Below are positions 12,220 through 25,525 of a stretch of 64,000 bases of DNA, piece after piece (positions within the stretch are counted from its first letter, which is position 1; every line of letters begins with the position of its first letter). The position numbers and the translations under genes are program-made. Below the pieces are notes generated by a model. That model searched no databases and was not told the DNA's origin. It saw only the letters and a program-made list of their open reading frames with translations. This stretch comes from Parascedosporium putredinis (Eukaryota > Ascomycota > Sordariomycetes > Microascales > Microascaceae), in assembly GCA_949357655.1 (NCBI GenBank), contig CASHTG010000008.1, forward strand, positions 744,001 to 808,000, in the 5' to 3' direction.

Positions 12220-13078
12220 CTAACTACTAGTACTCGCCGGACCGGCAAAAGCCCCGACCGCCTCGAGCAAGAAGCTCACCACATCCGCCGGCTTGCTAAT
12301 CATGGGCGAATGACTACTACGCACCTCGCGCACGGTAATATCGCCGCCCGCGTCCCTCGCCGATTGAATCAGGGTCCGCTGGCCCTCGACGGGGTGCGCG
12401 TGGTCCTCAGTCGTGACGAGAAACCAGCTCGGCACGTCGGCCCAGCCGGCGTACGCGCTCTCGCCGCCCTCGCGAAGCGCGCGGAGGGACTGCCGCTGCA
12501 GGTCCGACGCCCACATGCGGCTCTCGATGCGGGGAGGTCGTGGTAGAAGAGGTCGGTGACGTCGTTGAGCAGCACCGCGAAGCCGCCCTCGTTGTCTGTT
12601 CGTATGACCGGGGTCGCGTCCTGCGCTAGCGCGTCGAGGAAGCTCGTGCCCGTTGCGGCGAGCCATGATGCGACGAGGGCGAGTCCGACGACGTGGCCTT
12701 CCTCGGAGCGGTCGCGGTCGCGTTCGTCGTCGCTTGCGGTTGCGGCTGCGGTGGCGGCGGCGGCTCCTCCCGTCGATGCAACCGATGATCTCCTGCGCGA
12801 AAGGCCCTTGATGGCGCTGGCGGCGACGGATCCGCCGTACGAGTGTGCGACGATGACGACGTTTTGGCCTCGGCGCATCTCGGCGGTGACGATGTCCCGG
12901 GTGGCTGCGAGGTCTTCGGAGAATGTCGTCGAGGGGTCGCCGAGCGTGGATGGGAGGGTGACGGAGAGGCATGTGTAGCCCCGGTCACGGAGTGGGTTGG
13001 CGACGCCGTCCCAGGTGCCGGGGCGTGCCAGGCGCCGGGGACGAAGACGAGGGAGGGCTTCGTGGCCTTGGATGGCAT
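12220..13078 (-). CDS. alpha/beta hydrolase
   Basis: Intronless gene starting MPSKATKPSLVFVPGAWHAP. This is the N-terminal strand and oxyanion loop of hydrolases of the type seen in salicylate esterases and related small-ester hydrolases. The nucleophile elbow is VIVAHSYGGS (GxSxG-like, HSYGG), and the catalytic His lies in the C-terminal SSHSPM. A Ser/Ala/Arg-rich insert follows helix C. Two one-base gaps break the frame: at about 13020 (CCCC, between HAP and GTWDG) and at about 12535 (CCCC, before RIESRMW). Intact length would be about 286 residues, within the family range. No signal peptide, so a cytosolic enzyme. Substrate unknown. Confidence 0.82.
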
Positions 13079-13975
13079 CGTGGTTCGGAGGATTCGTGTG
13101 CGGGCGGTTGAGTTGAGGGATGGAGGTGATGTCAGGGACGCAAATAAAAGGCCGCGGATTGAATTTTAGAGAATAGGTGAGTTGAAATGCCGGGAGTTGA
13201 AAGCGAAATCAATTCAATCCAAAGAAAGGTTGTCAATAAGGTGGATGATGTTTTGTGGACGCGATTCTGGGGAAAACAGGATGGGCTTGGCGAGGTTGGT
13301 TTCTTGATGTCATGAATAAACCTGCAAGAGGGACAGCGAGCTATTCGCCCCTCTCGGCTCGCAGAGAGCTTGAGTCGGCAGGTGCTGTACGACTTGCCTG
13401 TTGAGGTGAGCCGTCTGCAAGAGATTACTGCCGGCCCGTTTTCAACAACAAAAATTTCCCAAGATGCCAGCCTCGATGGACGGCAGTGTCTCGGAAAGTC
13501 TCAGAGAGAGGCTTTCTCAACACAAACATCCAGTTCGCCGTGGTGTGCAGACCACAGGGCGGGTAAGTGGTGGGAAGGGGATGCTTCAATGCTCGAGAAG
13601 CTGCCCGAGAGCACTGTGTTCGTACGGCTTCCCCGTGGCTGCGGGATGTGACGAAAAAGAGGGGGAACGGCAAAAGTTAATTCCGTGATTTAAGCTTGTG
13701 CAATCGATCAAGAAATGTGGTATGATGGCTCAATTTATGTTTGCATTTGATTGATCTAATTCGTCACCTTCCTGTAGCAGCGAGCCGGCCTCTATGAAGC
13801 TCTCCGCTTCGTAGAACTTGTCTCACAGCTAGATCTACCCAACTCCTTCTCGATGGTCCCTTTTCACCAACAATACAACCGGTCCACCGATGGAAAATAA
13901 CAGGGATGAAAGAAAATTCATAAAATATAGAGAGGGCGCATCTTACGTCCTCTCCGCGTACCCTTTTCACACTCC
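13079..13975. other. intergenic, nothing recognised
   Basis: About 900 bases upstream of the hydrolase and downstream of the small secreted gene. The short frames on both strands have no recognisable content. Confidence 0.45.
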
Positions 13976-14562
13976 TTAATCCCGAACCAAGAACGTTGGG
14001 CCCGTGACGCCAATATCCCAGCGAACCTCGACATTATCACCAACACCGACATACTCCACGGCGATGAGCTGCCCAGCCGGGCACGGGATGGACGGCCAGC
14101 CATCGTAGGCCTGCACCCACGTCGCGTTCCCAGGCTTGGGCGCGACGATGCGGCCGACGTGGTGGTCCCGGCTCTTGACGGCGGCGGCGGTCAGCTGGGC
14201 AATCCCCTCCTCGACCGAGACGGTGTTGGGGTTCGGGGGTCTGAAAAGGTAAAGACGTCGAGCGTGCGCGTGCCCGTGGACACGTCGCGGTCCCAGAGCT
14301 CGAAGCGGAGCTCGCACGTCTTGCCGGCGGTGCTGGCGTCGAAGTCAAACGTGACGAGGGTGGACGTCTCGTCCGCCGCGTTGCCGTTCTTGACGATGAG
14401 CAGCTGGTCCTGCGGGTCCAGGACCATGTCGCCCGTCTGGATCCACCGGCGGTAGGTCGCGGCGGGGTAGACGACGTTGTTGTTGATTTGACGGGCCTCG
14501 GGGGCGGCGGGGGCGGCGGAGACCACGGCCGCGGCGGCAGCGAAGAGGGTGAAGAACTGCAT
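13976..14562 (-). CDS. small secreted protein, But2-like C-terminal domain
   Basis: The ATG at 14562 starts a clear signal peptide (MQFFTLFAAAAAVVSAAPAA) and a likely pro-peptide end (PEARQ). A frame-open ATG at 14628 would bury it, so I chose 14562. The mature part has the pattern VTFDFDASTAGKTCELRFEL...DVFTF and a C-terminal block with AYDGWPSIPCPAGQ. It resembles the But2 (ubiquitin-binding-protein-like) C-terminal domain common in small secreted fungal proteins; this is pattern recognition only. One frame break lies in a TTTT run at about 14245-14250, after which the frame continues RPPNPNTVSVEEG to the stop at 13976. No introns. About 195 residues when intact. Role unknown; extracellular. 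Confidence 0.65.
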
Positions 14563-16476
14563 GGTGATGGCAAGAAAAAGGAAGAGGGGAAACGAATGAA
14601 GATTTTTGTTGGGTAAGAACTTGGACACAGGTGACCAGGGTGATGGCGGTGATTTGCACTGAAATATCTGTTTATTGTGAGCTTGGGTCGTGCAGGTGAG
14701 GAATGCTTGAAGTTGTTGACTCTGGCACCACGAAGAATGGACAGGACAAGGAGTTCTCTTCGCTCATTATATATTCCAGACCTGCCTGCCAGAATTGACT
14801 CTCTTCCTCAGGCTCGGACAACCCAAGGATCATCTGCTCTCGGGCTATTCCCAGTCAACTTTGTTCTTCAATACGAGGTTTTCCATCACGTTTCGGTGTA
14901 TGGGTGGAAAGAAGGTGCACGAGGCGCGCAGTTATCGTATTCGACGAGCCACCTCCCCATGATGACGATGTGCAATGCATTGTGTCTTCCCGACAGCGTG
15001 GAGGTGCACCTCGCCATGGATCCCCTCATTGGTCCAGCAGCGTAGATCCGTCTTGGCTGGGAGGTGCCGATCCCGCATATGCTTACGCCGGACGGGGCAT
15101 AAATTCCCCGTGCTGGTGGCGGCATGAACGTCGGGCCGGATCCAGCGTGCGAAGTTTTCTTGGGCCAGAGGCTGGCTGTGCAAATTCATAAGTCATATTT
15201 CAAAACCGGAGATTGGGTTCGTGAAAGAATGCCATATGTCATCTTTTGATTGTCACATTTCTTGAGCCCAATTCTCTTGATCTACGTTGCGCGTTCGCTG
15301 TTGCGGACAGACCGGACTTTCTATGGATGGCGTCGATAATCTCCTTTCCAAAGCGCCGTTTTGCTCCGTGCCCAACAAGGACACGGCCCTACAGAGCGAC
15401 CGGGATTCGAAATCTATTTTTAGACCTCGATGATGCCAGCCAAGAGCCAAGCATAGTTATGATGATCCAGCCAAGGGTCGTGCCACATATACGACCCTTT
15501 TGGTTTCTGCTCTCTTCTCTATCCGTGGCCGGTAGACGCTGAAAGAGGGGTTAGGCTCCTAAGACTTTCTTCCAGGAATGCAGACATTCGATACCGCTCT
15601 CTCCTCAAGTCCTCCCATCTTGGACTTCCCTCTCCCCCAAAGGGAAGGAGGGTATTTTCTCTTAGCAGCTATAGACGTGCAGGATCCGAACTGGCTCCTA
15701 AGCTCCAGTCGGGGGACTAACCCGAGCGTTGATTTGGGTTAAACGCAGAAATCTCCTCCTTCTCGTCGCCTTTCAGCCCTTGTTCGCCCTTGCTGGCATC
15801 TGGTAATTCGCGAATGGGGAATACATCTATTGCCTCACTGCATGTACTTCCTTAGGCTCTGAGATGACGGTTTCCAAAATTTCAAGCACGCAGGGAAGTA
15901 CCCAGGCCAAAAGTGTCTAGAGTAAGCTATCTTGATACCCTCACCGCGGAAACAAACGGCCGGCCTCATGAAAAGGCAATTGGAACTGGAAGCCCTGTAT
16001 AATTGCCCAGAATTCGCAGCTTCTGAGTAGCACCTACTTTGGCGGACGTACCAGTGCTCCTACCTCCTCGCTCCTCTTCGCTTCTCCCAAACATGCTCCC
16101 GTCTTGCACCTTCCTTAGTAGCCGAAAACTCTTTCCACGTCTACAGAGCCAAATAAGTTTTCTTCCAAACTTTCATATTCCATGGGTGTTCCTGCTCTTA
16201 TCTTCTGTCCACTGCAACCGGCGCTTTCTACACGGCTCCTGAGGCCCAACTTTTGCTCCGACGTCAGTCGCTCCCGTAGACCATGCCATTGATCATGGAT
16301 GGATCCAGTATCTGTAGATTTCGTCACTCTCGTGATTCAAAGCGGTAGACCCTGCCATTCTATCTAATCCTCTATCCTATGAACAGTCAATCCTTGGTCG
16401 TGCTATGCCGTAACTCGTCTCAACTCAAGATTCCCTTGCCAGGCAGACGGAATTGTTGAATCACTGAAAAGAAGCC
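14563..16476. other. intergenic between divergent genes
   Basis: About 1.9 kb separating the secreted-protein gene and the HNH gene, which are transcribed away from each other. Frames at 14677-15045 and 15246-15542 show no domain. No RNA gene recognised. Confidence 0.5.
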
Positions 16477-17871
16477 ATGGAGTCGCTGACGGGCAATGAT
16501 CGAATCTTGTTTGATTCACTCGCCCGAGCATACGCGCGAAAGCCAAACGCGATGAGGGAAACGCTGGTCGCGATGGGCCACGACGAAATTAACGAAGAGC
16601 CACCCGAGGACTACATCAGCGAATTTGAGCAGCGCCGGGAACTATTTAACCAGATACGAGATTATCATGATACCAATCTAGGCCCGAGTTGCTCTTCTTT
16701 TGATCATGCCTCGGTCGCGGTGTTGATGATTCTGCCCAGTGAAAGACTCTCGGATTTATTACAGATCACAAAATCCAGGGAAGCAACCTTCGCAGCTGAT
16801 ATGGTGGCCAGCACCCTCTTTACCAAATCGGGGGCGCCGTCAAGGCCTGTAAGTGGTAACTCCTGAACACGAGAACTAAAGAAAACAACTAATCCCGAGT
16901 TAGTTTTGGCAAGGGGAGACGCTCCATGTCGAGGATAGCACGCCGGATGTCCGCCACCCCCGGCTCCTCTGGCGACGAAGTATCCTCAGCAAGACAACCG
17001 CGACAAGGGCTGAGAGTAAAAGGGAACGTATCCTTTCGCCGACGCCGATCGAGCCCAGCTCCCCATCGATAATGTATCCGCTCTCATTTGTCCAAAGTGC
17101 CGAGGCACCGGAGAAGGTAAGTCTCGTCATCAAACGGCTTCGGGTATCGAGTCTCCCATCTTAACTTTGAAGGGGCAGCAGTGTAAGGCTCGGGACAGCG
17201 AACGGTGCATCTTCACAGGAGAGCCCTACCCAGTGGCTGCTCCCATTATCCCTTACCAGATATCAGCGCACGGCAACTTCGATAATATAACTGGCCTGCT
17301 CCCTTTATTCTGGGGGAACAAGAAGACAAATGAATTGCTGCAATGGTTGAAAGACCCATCAGCGTTGCAGTCCGTGCAAAATCTTCTCTCCTTGAGCCCT
17401 TCTATGAATGCGTGCTTCGAGAATGCCAGAGTTGCCTTTAAGCCACTTCGAAAATTCAAGGGGCTAAACGGGGTTTGGTCACTAATTGTACAGCTGCACT
17501 GGATGAAAAAAGCCACGATCAAGCCCACGGATCAGGTTCTCCAAGAGGACTTGGATGAGGCCTTGGCCCAAGCTGGGATCTCTCGCAACGAGGGTTGGGG
17601 TGCGCAGCCTCTGTGGCGGTCGAGTGGTATCCCCCTCATCACTGGCCAGGTGTTTGCGATCAAGGCGCTGGATCCTGAGGATCTCCCGAGCTTTGAGCTT
17701 CTGGAGTTGTCTTGGACCTTTTTGCGTGTTGCATCCATGTGCGGCGGCGGCACCGAAGAAGACTTGGATAGCAATGGAGACACCGCAGATGGCAACTCTC
17801 GATACTGCCATGCCTGGCTTGCCTCGGACGCCTCAGCTGGAGCTGGGGAAGATATCAAGGAAGATTTCTAG
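16477..17871 (+). CDS. fungal HNH-endonuclease-domain protein
   Basis: Exons 16477-16848, 16904-17116 and 17173-17871 join in phase 0 with GTAAGT donors to give 427 residues and no frame break. The N-terminal part is charged and helical (MESLTGNDRILFDSLARAYARK). The third exon begins with QQCKARDSERCIFTGEPYPVAAPIIPYQ, the Cys/His start of the HNH_2 domain found in many fungal proteins (normally CxxTG...AHI.P). Here the usual AHI is replaced by API, so nuclease activity is doubtful. The C-terminal region is acidic. Such proteins are numerous and poorly understood; I cannot give a specific role. Confidence 0.78.
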
Positions 17872-20808
17872 GCAGATCCGTGGGTGCCGGATAACAATTA
17901 CTCGGCCTAGATGCCTGAGGCTTCGTGTGACTGTAGGCCTTGTATGGGAACTGTGAGGCCACTGCCCCGTCAGCGATTCTACGGTGTTTTATTCCAATAT
18001 TGTCTTTTATTTTTAATTGGTCCTTCTTCCTTTAAACTCTCTTGACTTCTTGACTCTTCTTGAATCGAGCGGCATGGAGGAAAGGTTACAGAGAAGAGGC
18101 GTGAATCCGATAGAATTGTAGCACCAAATATCGAAGATGCTTATTTATACCCTTCTTGCAATATATCCTTGATAGGTTAACGATTACATAGGCAAGGGGA
18201 AGAAGTGGCCAAGCAGCATTAGTACGCTGTCTAGATAGTCCTTTCCCAAGATCCAACGGATGTCATAGTTTGCCTCATCCAGCACAAAGAAGGACGTTGT
18301 GAGTGACGAGCTTGAATTTAGGCTGGTATGGACCGGTTTGGGATTAGCCTACATCTTACGCGAGTTTTGGGACTGGCTTCTAGCCTTCCACGATCGTTCT
18401 TTTCGGAAACTTTGGAACGATTCCATAATGGTGTGGTGCTGCCCCGTCCAGGGGTGGGGAAGCAACACAACATAGGCGCACAAAAACACTGGTCTCGAAG
18501 AAAATGCTATCGATGGAAAGAACGAAACAAAAAACACTCCAAAAGCCTCATCACTTCCTCTTTTGGATCAAACCCCTCTTTCCCCGCTTCAATCTACATG
18601 GAGTGTGAGAGGACACTTGAGGGACTGCTACGAGAAAAGACCATGGGCAGATGCGTTTACGTGCATGCAGCGACAAGCGTTGTCCAGCTCATCCGTGCAG
18701 GCTCGGCAGACACCGGGGTCATGTGGCCTTGGAACTTGTCTTCGCCGGCATGCTTCCCCCAGAAGCCGTGTTTCTTGTTTCTGTTTGTTTAAGCACGTAA
18801 AAATCTAATTCGGTACCGGCCGAGCGGGATGGTTATGCTCCACAGAGAAGAGAGAAGATGTAAGGAGAAAAAGGGAAGAAAAGAAAGGTGATGACCCCTT
18901 GCGTTCTCGGCGCCGAAGTCGCCCGCAGCCCACAAGGCACAAGGGCCAGCCGAGTCGGGCGTTGCAAGCTTGGGGAACATGTGGGGCGGGGTCTGGAAGG
19001 GTTCGATGAGGAGTGGCGGGTGGGCAAGTGTAACCGAGAGCAAGACAAGAGGACAAGAGGACAAGAGGACTAAGCACAGGACCAAGCACATGTGTTTTTG
19101 GTCGAAACCAACTTTCCATTTTTGCCTCGACACAAATTGGAAAATTGACGGAATTGGGACTGAAACGCACATCAATTGCCAAGAGAGAGGGAGACAAAAA
19201 AATTAAAGAATAAAAATAAGAAATAAGAAACAGAAAGGGGCAAGAGGAGGAAGGGGAAGGAAGCACCATAAGCCGATGACGAAATCGAGAAACATCATTG
19301 ATGTCAATCTCGGGCGGAGAACCGTCTTTTGGAGAAGGAGCGAAGGGTTCTCGCCACCAAGCCGGGGAAGCCGCCGCGTGATGACAACAGAATGCACCAG
19401 GCCCAAGTGCGAAGCCACAAACCCCGCCTCCAAGGGCCTCAATTCCATCAAATGATCCACAACCGTGATCGATCAAATGGATTCAAACATCTCGGTGATA
19501 GCTCTGATTGATCCATTCATCCATTGATCCATTGGATTGTTGCTCTAGCTTGAACGTTCTTCCTACTCGGCCTGGTGCAGAAGTATCCGGATCAATTGTC
19601 TAGGCCTCGAGCAGCCAAGTTGAAGTTTCTCGCTCGCTCGCTCGCGCTGAAGAAAAGCACGTGCCGCCCTCATTTCTTCAATTTGAGTCCAGTCTTTGAT
19701 GGATTCCCTCAATGTGACTCGGTCTCCCAGTGGAAGGAGTAGAAATGGAGCAGTGAGGAATTACCCGATTAGCTTACTTTTATTTGATATGGATTTTAGG
19801 GCCACAACTTGTCGTCTTAGCGCCGCCAATCCGGCCTGCTCTTCTCTGGTGAAACGAGCAAAAGTGCCCCTTCAAGCCCTTCCTAAAATCTGAGGGCCAG
19901 CAACAAAACCCCGTGTAAATCCCCTCGAGCAAACAATCCATCCATCGGTGGACCAAAGAAATTTTCTGGTCCGTCCGAGCCTCCAAGTCATTTCTCTTAT
20001 TGCCGGCGCCATTCCTTCGCTCCAGTATCAGAGATCCAGTCCGTTCCAACCTGTGCACCCACACACTGAACCACTCTACGTTGCAGATGTGGATCTCGAA
20101 TCTTGCCTTGCCAAGACTGTTAGCATCGATTCATCATTGGCAAACACTGAGAATACGGGAATCCTTGCCCATCTTGGCCCCCAAAGACGCCAATACCTTG
20201 ACTTCCCAGCAAACAACGCGCGTCCCAGCCTCCTACCTTCTCCACAGGCCATTTCATCCTCTCATAATCAATCTCTCGCCGTCGGCCTCGCGCCAACTGG
20301 AGCGAAACAGCGAGGAGCTCGCCAAGACCTGTGCCATCCGGCTCGACTTACTTGTCGGATCCTTGGCACTGCGACACTGGTTCGCCTTCCTTCCCCGTGC
20401 CCACGGACGTGCATTCTTCGTTTGACTAGGACTCGACGGTGCGCTCGTCATTGAAGCCCCAAGCTGTCTTTTTTGGTTTGTTCCGCCGTCATCGCTCCAT
20501 TGGGGGATTGATTTTCAGTCAATTGTGTGCCTTTTTTTTTTTCTTGGCCTCGTCTTCTTTCCTTTTTCCCTTTCCTCTTCCTTTGCATCCCTCGTGCCTT
20601 CCACCCCTACCTTCACATTTGTCGCCTTGTGTATTGTCTTTTGCGCCTTCCTTGTTTGTGGCGCGGGGTCTCTTTTCACAGTCATTCCCTTTTACTTTGT
20701 TGTCGAGGACTTACCTCCCTTCTCCTGAATCCTCCCCGTCTCTTTCATTTTTCCCAGTTTTCATTCTGTTCTTCGCGCCCGCACCCGGGCGCACCATTTC
20801 TCTTGTAA
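17872..20808. other. long intergenic / leader region
   Basis: About 2.9 kb before the calcium-pump start. It contains short tandem repeats (GACAAGAG-type at about 19039-19071, TTGATCCATT-type at about 19507-19541) and a strong C/T-rich tract from about 20525 to 20800 just before the ATG, usual for highly expressed fungal genes. The 223-residue frame on the minus strand at 18805-19476 has no domain or splice support. Confidence 0.5.
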
Positions 20809-23800
20809 ATGGTGGAAATCAAAGAGACTGCTGCTCCCTCTTCGCCACCGTTATCCGACACTCCCCGGTCCGCCTCAAAGAACGATGCCGATGGTGGGCC
20901 CCGGATATTAAGTCCGCCTGCGGCGGCGCACGATGTCGAGAAACGACTCGAACCCGGCCTCGACAGCAGGTCGAACACGGATAACGGGGATGCTGCCGGA
21001 GGCGACCACACCAGCCCTTTCGCCTTCACCCCCACCAAGCTCCACGAGCTTTCCGAGGCGAGAACCACGACCGCTCTCGATGCCTTGGGCGGGCTCCCGG
21101 TCTCGCCGCGGGGTTGCGCACGAATCTCGAATCGGGACTGAGCGCCGACGAAGACGCCCTCGAGGGAGCTATCACGATTGACGAGGCGATAGCGGCGGGA
21201 AGGAGGCCGCGCTGCGCGACCAAGTCATCGGTCGCGCGAGTCGCGAGACCACCTGGGTGACCTGCTGAAGCTGGGGACTGGCGGCGCCGCGGCGCAAGCT
21301 GGCTTTTCTGATCGCGTGCACACGTATGGCGAGAACGTACTACCTAAGAGGAAACAAAAGTCCTTTTGCGCCTCGCCTGGATCGCTTTCAACGACAAGCT
21401 CATCATCCTACTGTCCATCTCCGCCACCATTTCTCTCGCCTTGGGCATTTACCAGTCCGTCGACCCCGAGGAGGGCACCTCCAACGTCGAATGGGTGGAC
21501 GGCGTCACCGTCGTGGTTGCCATCCTCGTCATTGTCTTTGCGAGCGCGGCCACGGATTGGCAAAAGAATCACAAGTTTGAGAAGCTCAACGAGCGCAAGG
21601 AGCAGCGCGACGTCACCGTCGTGCGATCCGGAAAGCCCCAGAGAATTTCTATCCACCATGTCCTCGTCGGCGATTTGATGCGCGTCGAGGCCGGAGACAT
21701 TGTCGCCGTCGATGGTGTCCTCGTGCATGCGGCAGGCATCCAGGTTAACGAGTCCTCCATTTCGGGCGAGTCCGAGCTCGTGCACAAGCACCCCGTGTCC
21801 GAGATGCACCCTACTGCCGACCCTTTCCTGCTCAGCGGCACCACCGTGTCTGCCGGCTACGGTACCTACCTCGTCACCTCGGTCGGCGTCAACTCCACCT
21901 ACGGGCGCACTCTCATGTCTCTGCGCCACGACGTCGAAGAGACTCCGCTGCAGCAGAGGCTCGGCAAGCTTGCCAAGCAACTCATCACCGTCGGCGCCAT
22001 TGCCGGCTCCATATTTTTCCTCATCATCTTCATCCGCTTCCTCGTTGAGCTCAAGGACAAGGAGTGGACCCCGGCCGAGAAGGCCAAGGAATTTTTCAGG
22101 TCCTCATCCTTGCTGTTACTGTCATCGTCATCACCGTGCCCGAGGGCCTCGCTCTCGCCGTCACCATTGCGCTCGCCTTCGCCACCTCGCGCATGCTCAA
22201 GGATAATAATCTCGTCCGCCTTATCCGCTCCTGCGAAATCATGGGAAACGCCACCTGTGTCTGCTCTGACAAGACCGGCACCCTCACTAGGAACGACATG
22301 GTTGTTGTGGTTGGTACTGTTGGACGCCACGGTCAGTTTAGCGATCACACGGGCCGGAGCACGGCATCCGATAACAGCGTCGCTGCCCCTCGCGCCCCTG
22401 CTTCCGAGACCGACTCTGTGACTGCTGGCTCCTCGGCTGGCGAGCTTCCTGTACTCCCCACCTCTAGTGCGCTCACGGACACGCTCGACCCGGCGATAAA
22501 GCAGCTCATCAGGGAGAGCGTGGCTTTGAACTCCACCGCTTTTGAGAGCGATAGCCCGGCCTCCGCCGCCGAGGCCTTTATCGGCTCGAGCACCGAGTCT
22601 GCTCTGCTCAAGTTCGCCCGAAACCACCTCGGCATGGGTCCTTTGAACGAGGAGCGCGCGAATAACACGGTTCTGGAAATGATCCCATTCGACTCGGAGC
22701 GCAAGTGGATGGCTGCCGTGGCAAGGCTGGGCAACGGGAAAAGCCGCCTCTTCGTCAAGGGCGCGGCAGAGATGGTTCTCGAAATGACTTCTCGCGTCAT
22801 TTCCTTGTCGAAAGATACTGCTGGAGAGCTCAGCTCCGAGGAGTTTACCAAGGAGGATGCCAAGGCTATTTTGGATATCGGCCACGGTTACGCGACGCAG
22901 ATGCTTCGCCCCATTACCCTCGCATACAAGGATATCGACGACGGGGACGCCGGATTCACCGACCTGGACAACGTGGACCCCGCGCGTCTGCGCGAGCTTG
23001 TGCACGACCTGACCTTTATCGGCGTTTTTGGCATCCAGGATCCCCTACGTCCCGAAGTGATCCGATCCGTCCGCCAGTGCCAGGAGGCGGGCGTGTTTGT
23101 GCGCATGGTCACCGGTGACAGCTTCCTCACTGCCAAGTCCATCGCCACCGAGTGCGGCATCTACACGGCCGGAGGCATCGCCATGGACGGCCCCACTTTC
23201 CGCCGGCTGACCCCTGCCCAGCTCGACCTCGTGATCCCCCGCCTTCAGGTTCTTGCTCGCTCCAGCCCTCAGGACAAGCTCACCCTCGTCACTCACCTCA
23301 AGGGCATGGGCGAGACTGTTGCCGTTACTGGTGACGGTACGAATGACGCGCTTGCGCTCAAGGCGGCTGATGTGGGATTCGCGATGGGTATCCAGGGAAC
23401 CGAGATTGCCAAGGAGGCGGCGTCTATCATTTTGTTGGATGACAACTTTGCGTCCATTGTCAAGGCGTTGAGTTGGGGACGTACTGTGAATGCAGCAGTG
23501 AAGAAGTTCCTTCAGGTAAGAGACACCTTTTTTTCCCAAGCCTTTCCCCAGAGCGATGCACAAATACGACGCTTCTAAGTTCGTTCGCTAATCACGGCTC
23601 TGAACACAGTTCCAATTTACTATCAACATCACCGCTGGTACCCTTACAGTCATATCTACCCTCGCTGGAGACACCATGTTCACCGTCGTGCAACTGCTTT
23701 GGCTCAACCTCATCATGGATATTTTCGCCTCCCTTGGCCTAGCCACCGACTACCCCTCCAAAGACTTCTTGAAGCGCAAGCCCGAGCCACGCGGCGCCCC

Positions 23801-24691
23801 CATTGTCACCGTCACCATGTGGAAGATGGTGCTCGCGCAGGCAATTTACCAACTCGCGGTCGTCTTCACCCTGCATTATGCCGGGGAGCATTTCTTCACC
23901 TCGGAAAGGGCGCGCGTCTCCTCCAGACCATGGTGTTCAACACCTACGTCTTTATGCAGCTGTTCAACCAACACAACTGCCGACGTGTCGATAACCACAT
24001 CAACATCTACTACCAAGGCGTTCTCAAAAATCCTTGGTTCCTTGGTGTGCAATGCCTAACGCTTGCGGGGCAAATGGTTATTGTCTGGAAGGGCGGGTCG
24101 GCCTTTGACACCCACCCGCCGACCGGCGCTCAGTGGGGCTGGACCATCTTTTTCGGCGTTATTACTATCCCTCTAGGTATGGCTATCCGCCAGGTGCCGG
24201 ATCGATATGTCGCGACCCTGTTCCGTGGTATCAAGCGCGGGCTTTCCACCGTATTCGGCCCTCTTGCCAAGCTTATCCCCAAGAGGTGGCGGAAGAAGGC
24301 GGAAGATGAGGTGGAGCTCGGAGTGGAGTCGTGGGTCCTCCGGACCGGCTCGGCGCTCCTCCGTCCCGTCAACTACCGCTGGGGTCCTACGGCAAGCAAC
24401 GATCACCACCAGCCCGTTTTGGGAGGTGGCGCAGTCATTATCCCTCCCATCTCGCCCAGGAAGGCGGAACCCGACTTCTCTCCTCCCAATTCGGGAAAGC
24501 CCATTGACTTGTTGGCGCTGATAATTGCGTCTCGGGCGAAGAGGGGCAAAGGACCAGTTGAGTCTGGACTCGAAGAGCACCCGGATACAAAGGACGAAGA
24601 CCTGGAGCTCTTTGCTGGCGCCAAATCAGATTCCAAGGGTCCACCGAGCCAGGATCCCCGGATCCTCAAACTGCTTAACCTGCCGATGTAA
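20809..24691 (+). CDS. calcium P-type ATPase, type IIB (PMC1-like)
   Basis: Exons 20809-23515 and 23610-24691. The pump moves Ca2+ out of the cytosol into the vacuole or across the plasma membrane. The N-terminus is Ser/Pro-rich and acidic. Then come LAWIAFNDKLIILLS (first helix), SISGES (A-domain), VPEGLALAVTIALAF in helix 4, CSDKTGTLT with the phosphorylated Asp at 22268, VTGDSFLTAKSIA, TGDGTNDALALKAADVG and the QLLWLNLIMD helix. A basic and Pro-rich tail follows FNTYVFMQLFNQ. Frame breaks lie at about 21100, 21200-21250 (one or two), 21370 (TTTT), 22097 (TTTTT before the CAG of QVLILAV) and 23908 (AAA). Helix 4 has PEGLA where most type IIB pumps have PEGLP. Family call is very strong. Confidence 0.92.
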
Positions 24692-25525
24692 ACGCATAAC
24701 GTTTGCTTGCGTCCCTCTTGTTTTTCTTTTCTTCCCTTATAAGCAAATGAATCGGCCCTAGTGGTTGGGTAGTTGTTTTTTCCCTTTTCGTGGACTCGGG
24801 CGGTCTTGGTTTCCTTTCTCCTAATCGTCACTCCCTGCTACGGTTGTGGATGTGCATGTAGAAGATACACGCCCCCATGGGCTTCATGATTCGTGTTTTT
24901 CGTTAGCGGAGCGTTTACCAGTGATAGAAATTTTTCATTTGGGAGGCATCAACTTTTTTGTCAAACGACGGGGATTACGAAATGAACTGTAGGGATAGAT
25001 TCATAGAATGCCCATGCATGATGAACCAACCGATGCGGTGTTTGTTCTTTGGATCAATCTCTTGGCTTGACAAAATACGAATGTATGCCTAATTTGCTCT
25101 CGAACCAAATCTACCCACCCACCCTACCTACAATGATGGCCTAGGCTTCACTCCACCATCGTTGAGGAATGACAACCACCCTCGTCGCATTCCAGCGTTT
25201 CCGCGCAGGTGTGTTTCACATTTCTGCCTAGGCGTGCTGCACCCCAGCTTTAATCCAACCACGAGGAAGCGGCATCATTCCCGTATTACCCAACCGGCAT
25301 CGTAACTCGTTCTTCAGCTGGGACACAGCCACGTTGCTATTTTTTATTTTCATCTTGACGGGAAGAGTTCAGGTTTGGCAGGGTTGTAGCTCGGGAATGA
25401 AATGGCAAATAAATATCATATCACAGAATGATACCAATGTTCTCCAAACAAAGAAAAAAGAACAACCCACCAACAACATGAGTTGGCAACTTTATACTCA
25501 TCCGACGTAATTCCCTACCCTCGCT
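24692..25525. other. intergenic, nothing recognised
   Basis: Tail region of the calcium pump and upstream region of the ZZ-finger gene, both on the plus strand. AT-rich stretches, no gene seen. Confidence 0.5.

Noticed and set aside
18805..19476. 223-residue frame on the minus strand
   Set aside because: Low-complexity Ser/Leu/Pro content, no domain, no splice support, in an intergenic region.
21899..23005. 368-residue frame on the minus strand
   Set aside because: Antisense to the calcium pump; no domain, driven by third-position GC bias.
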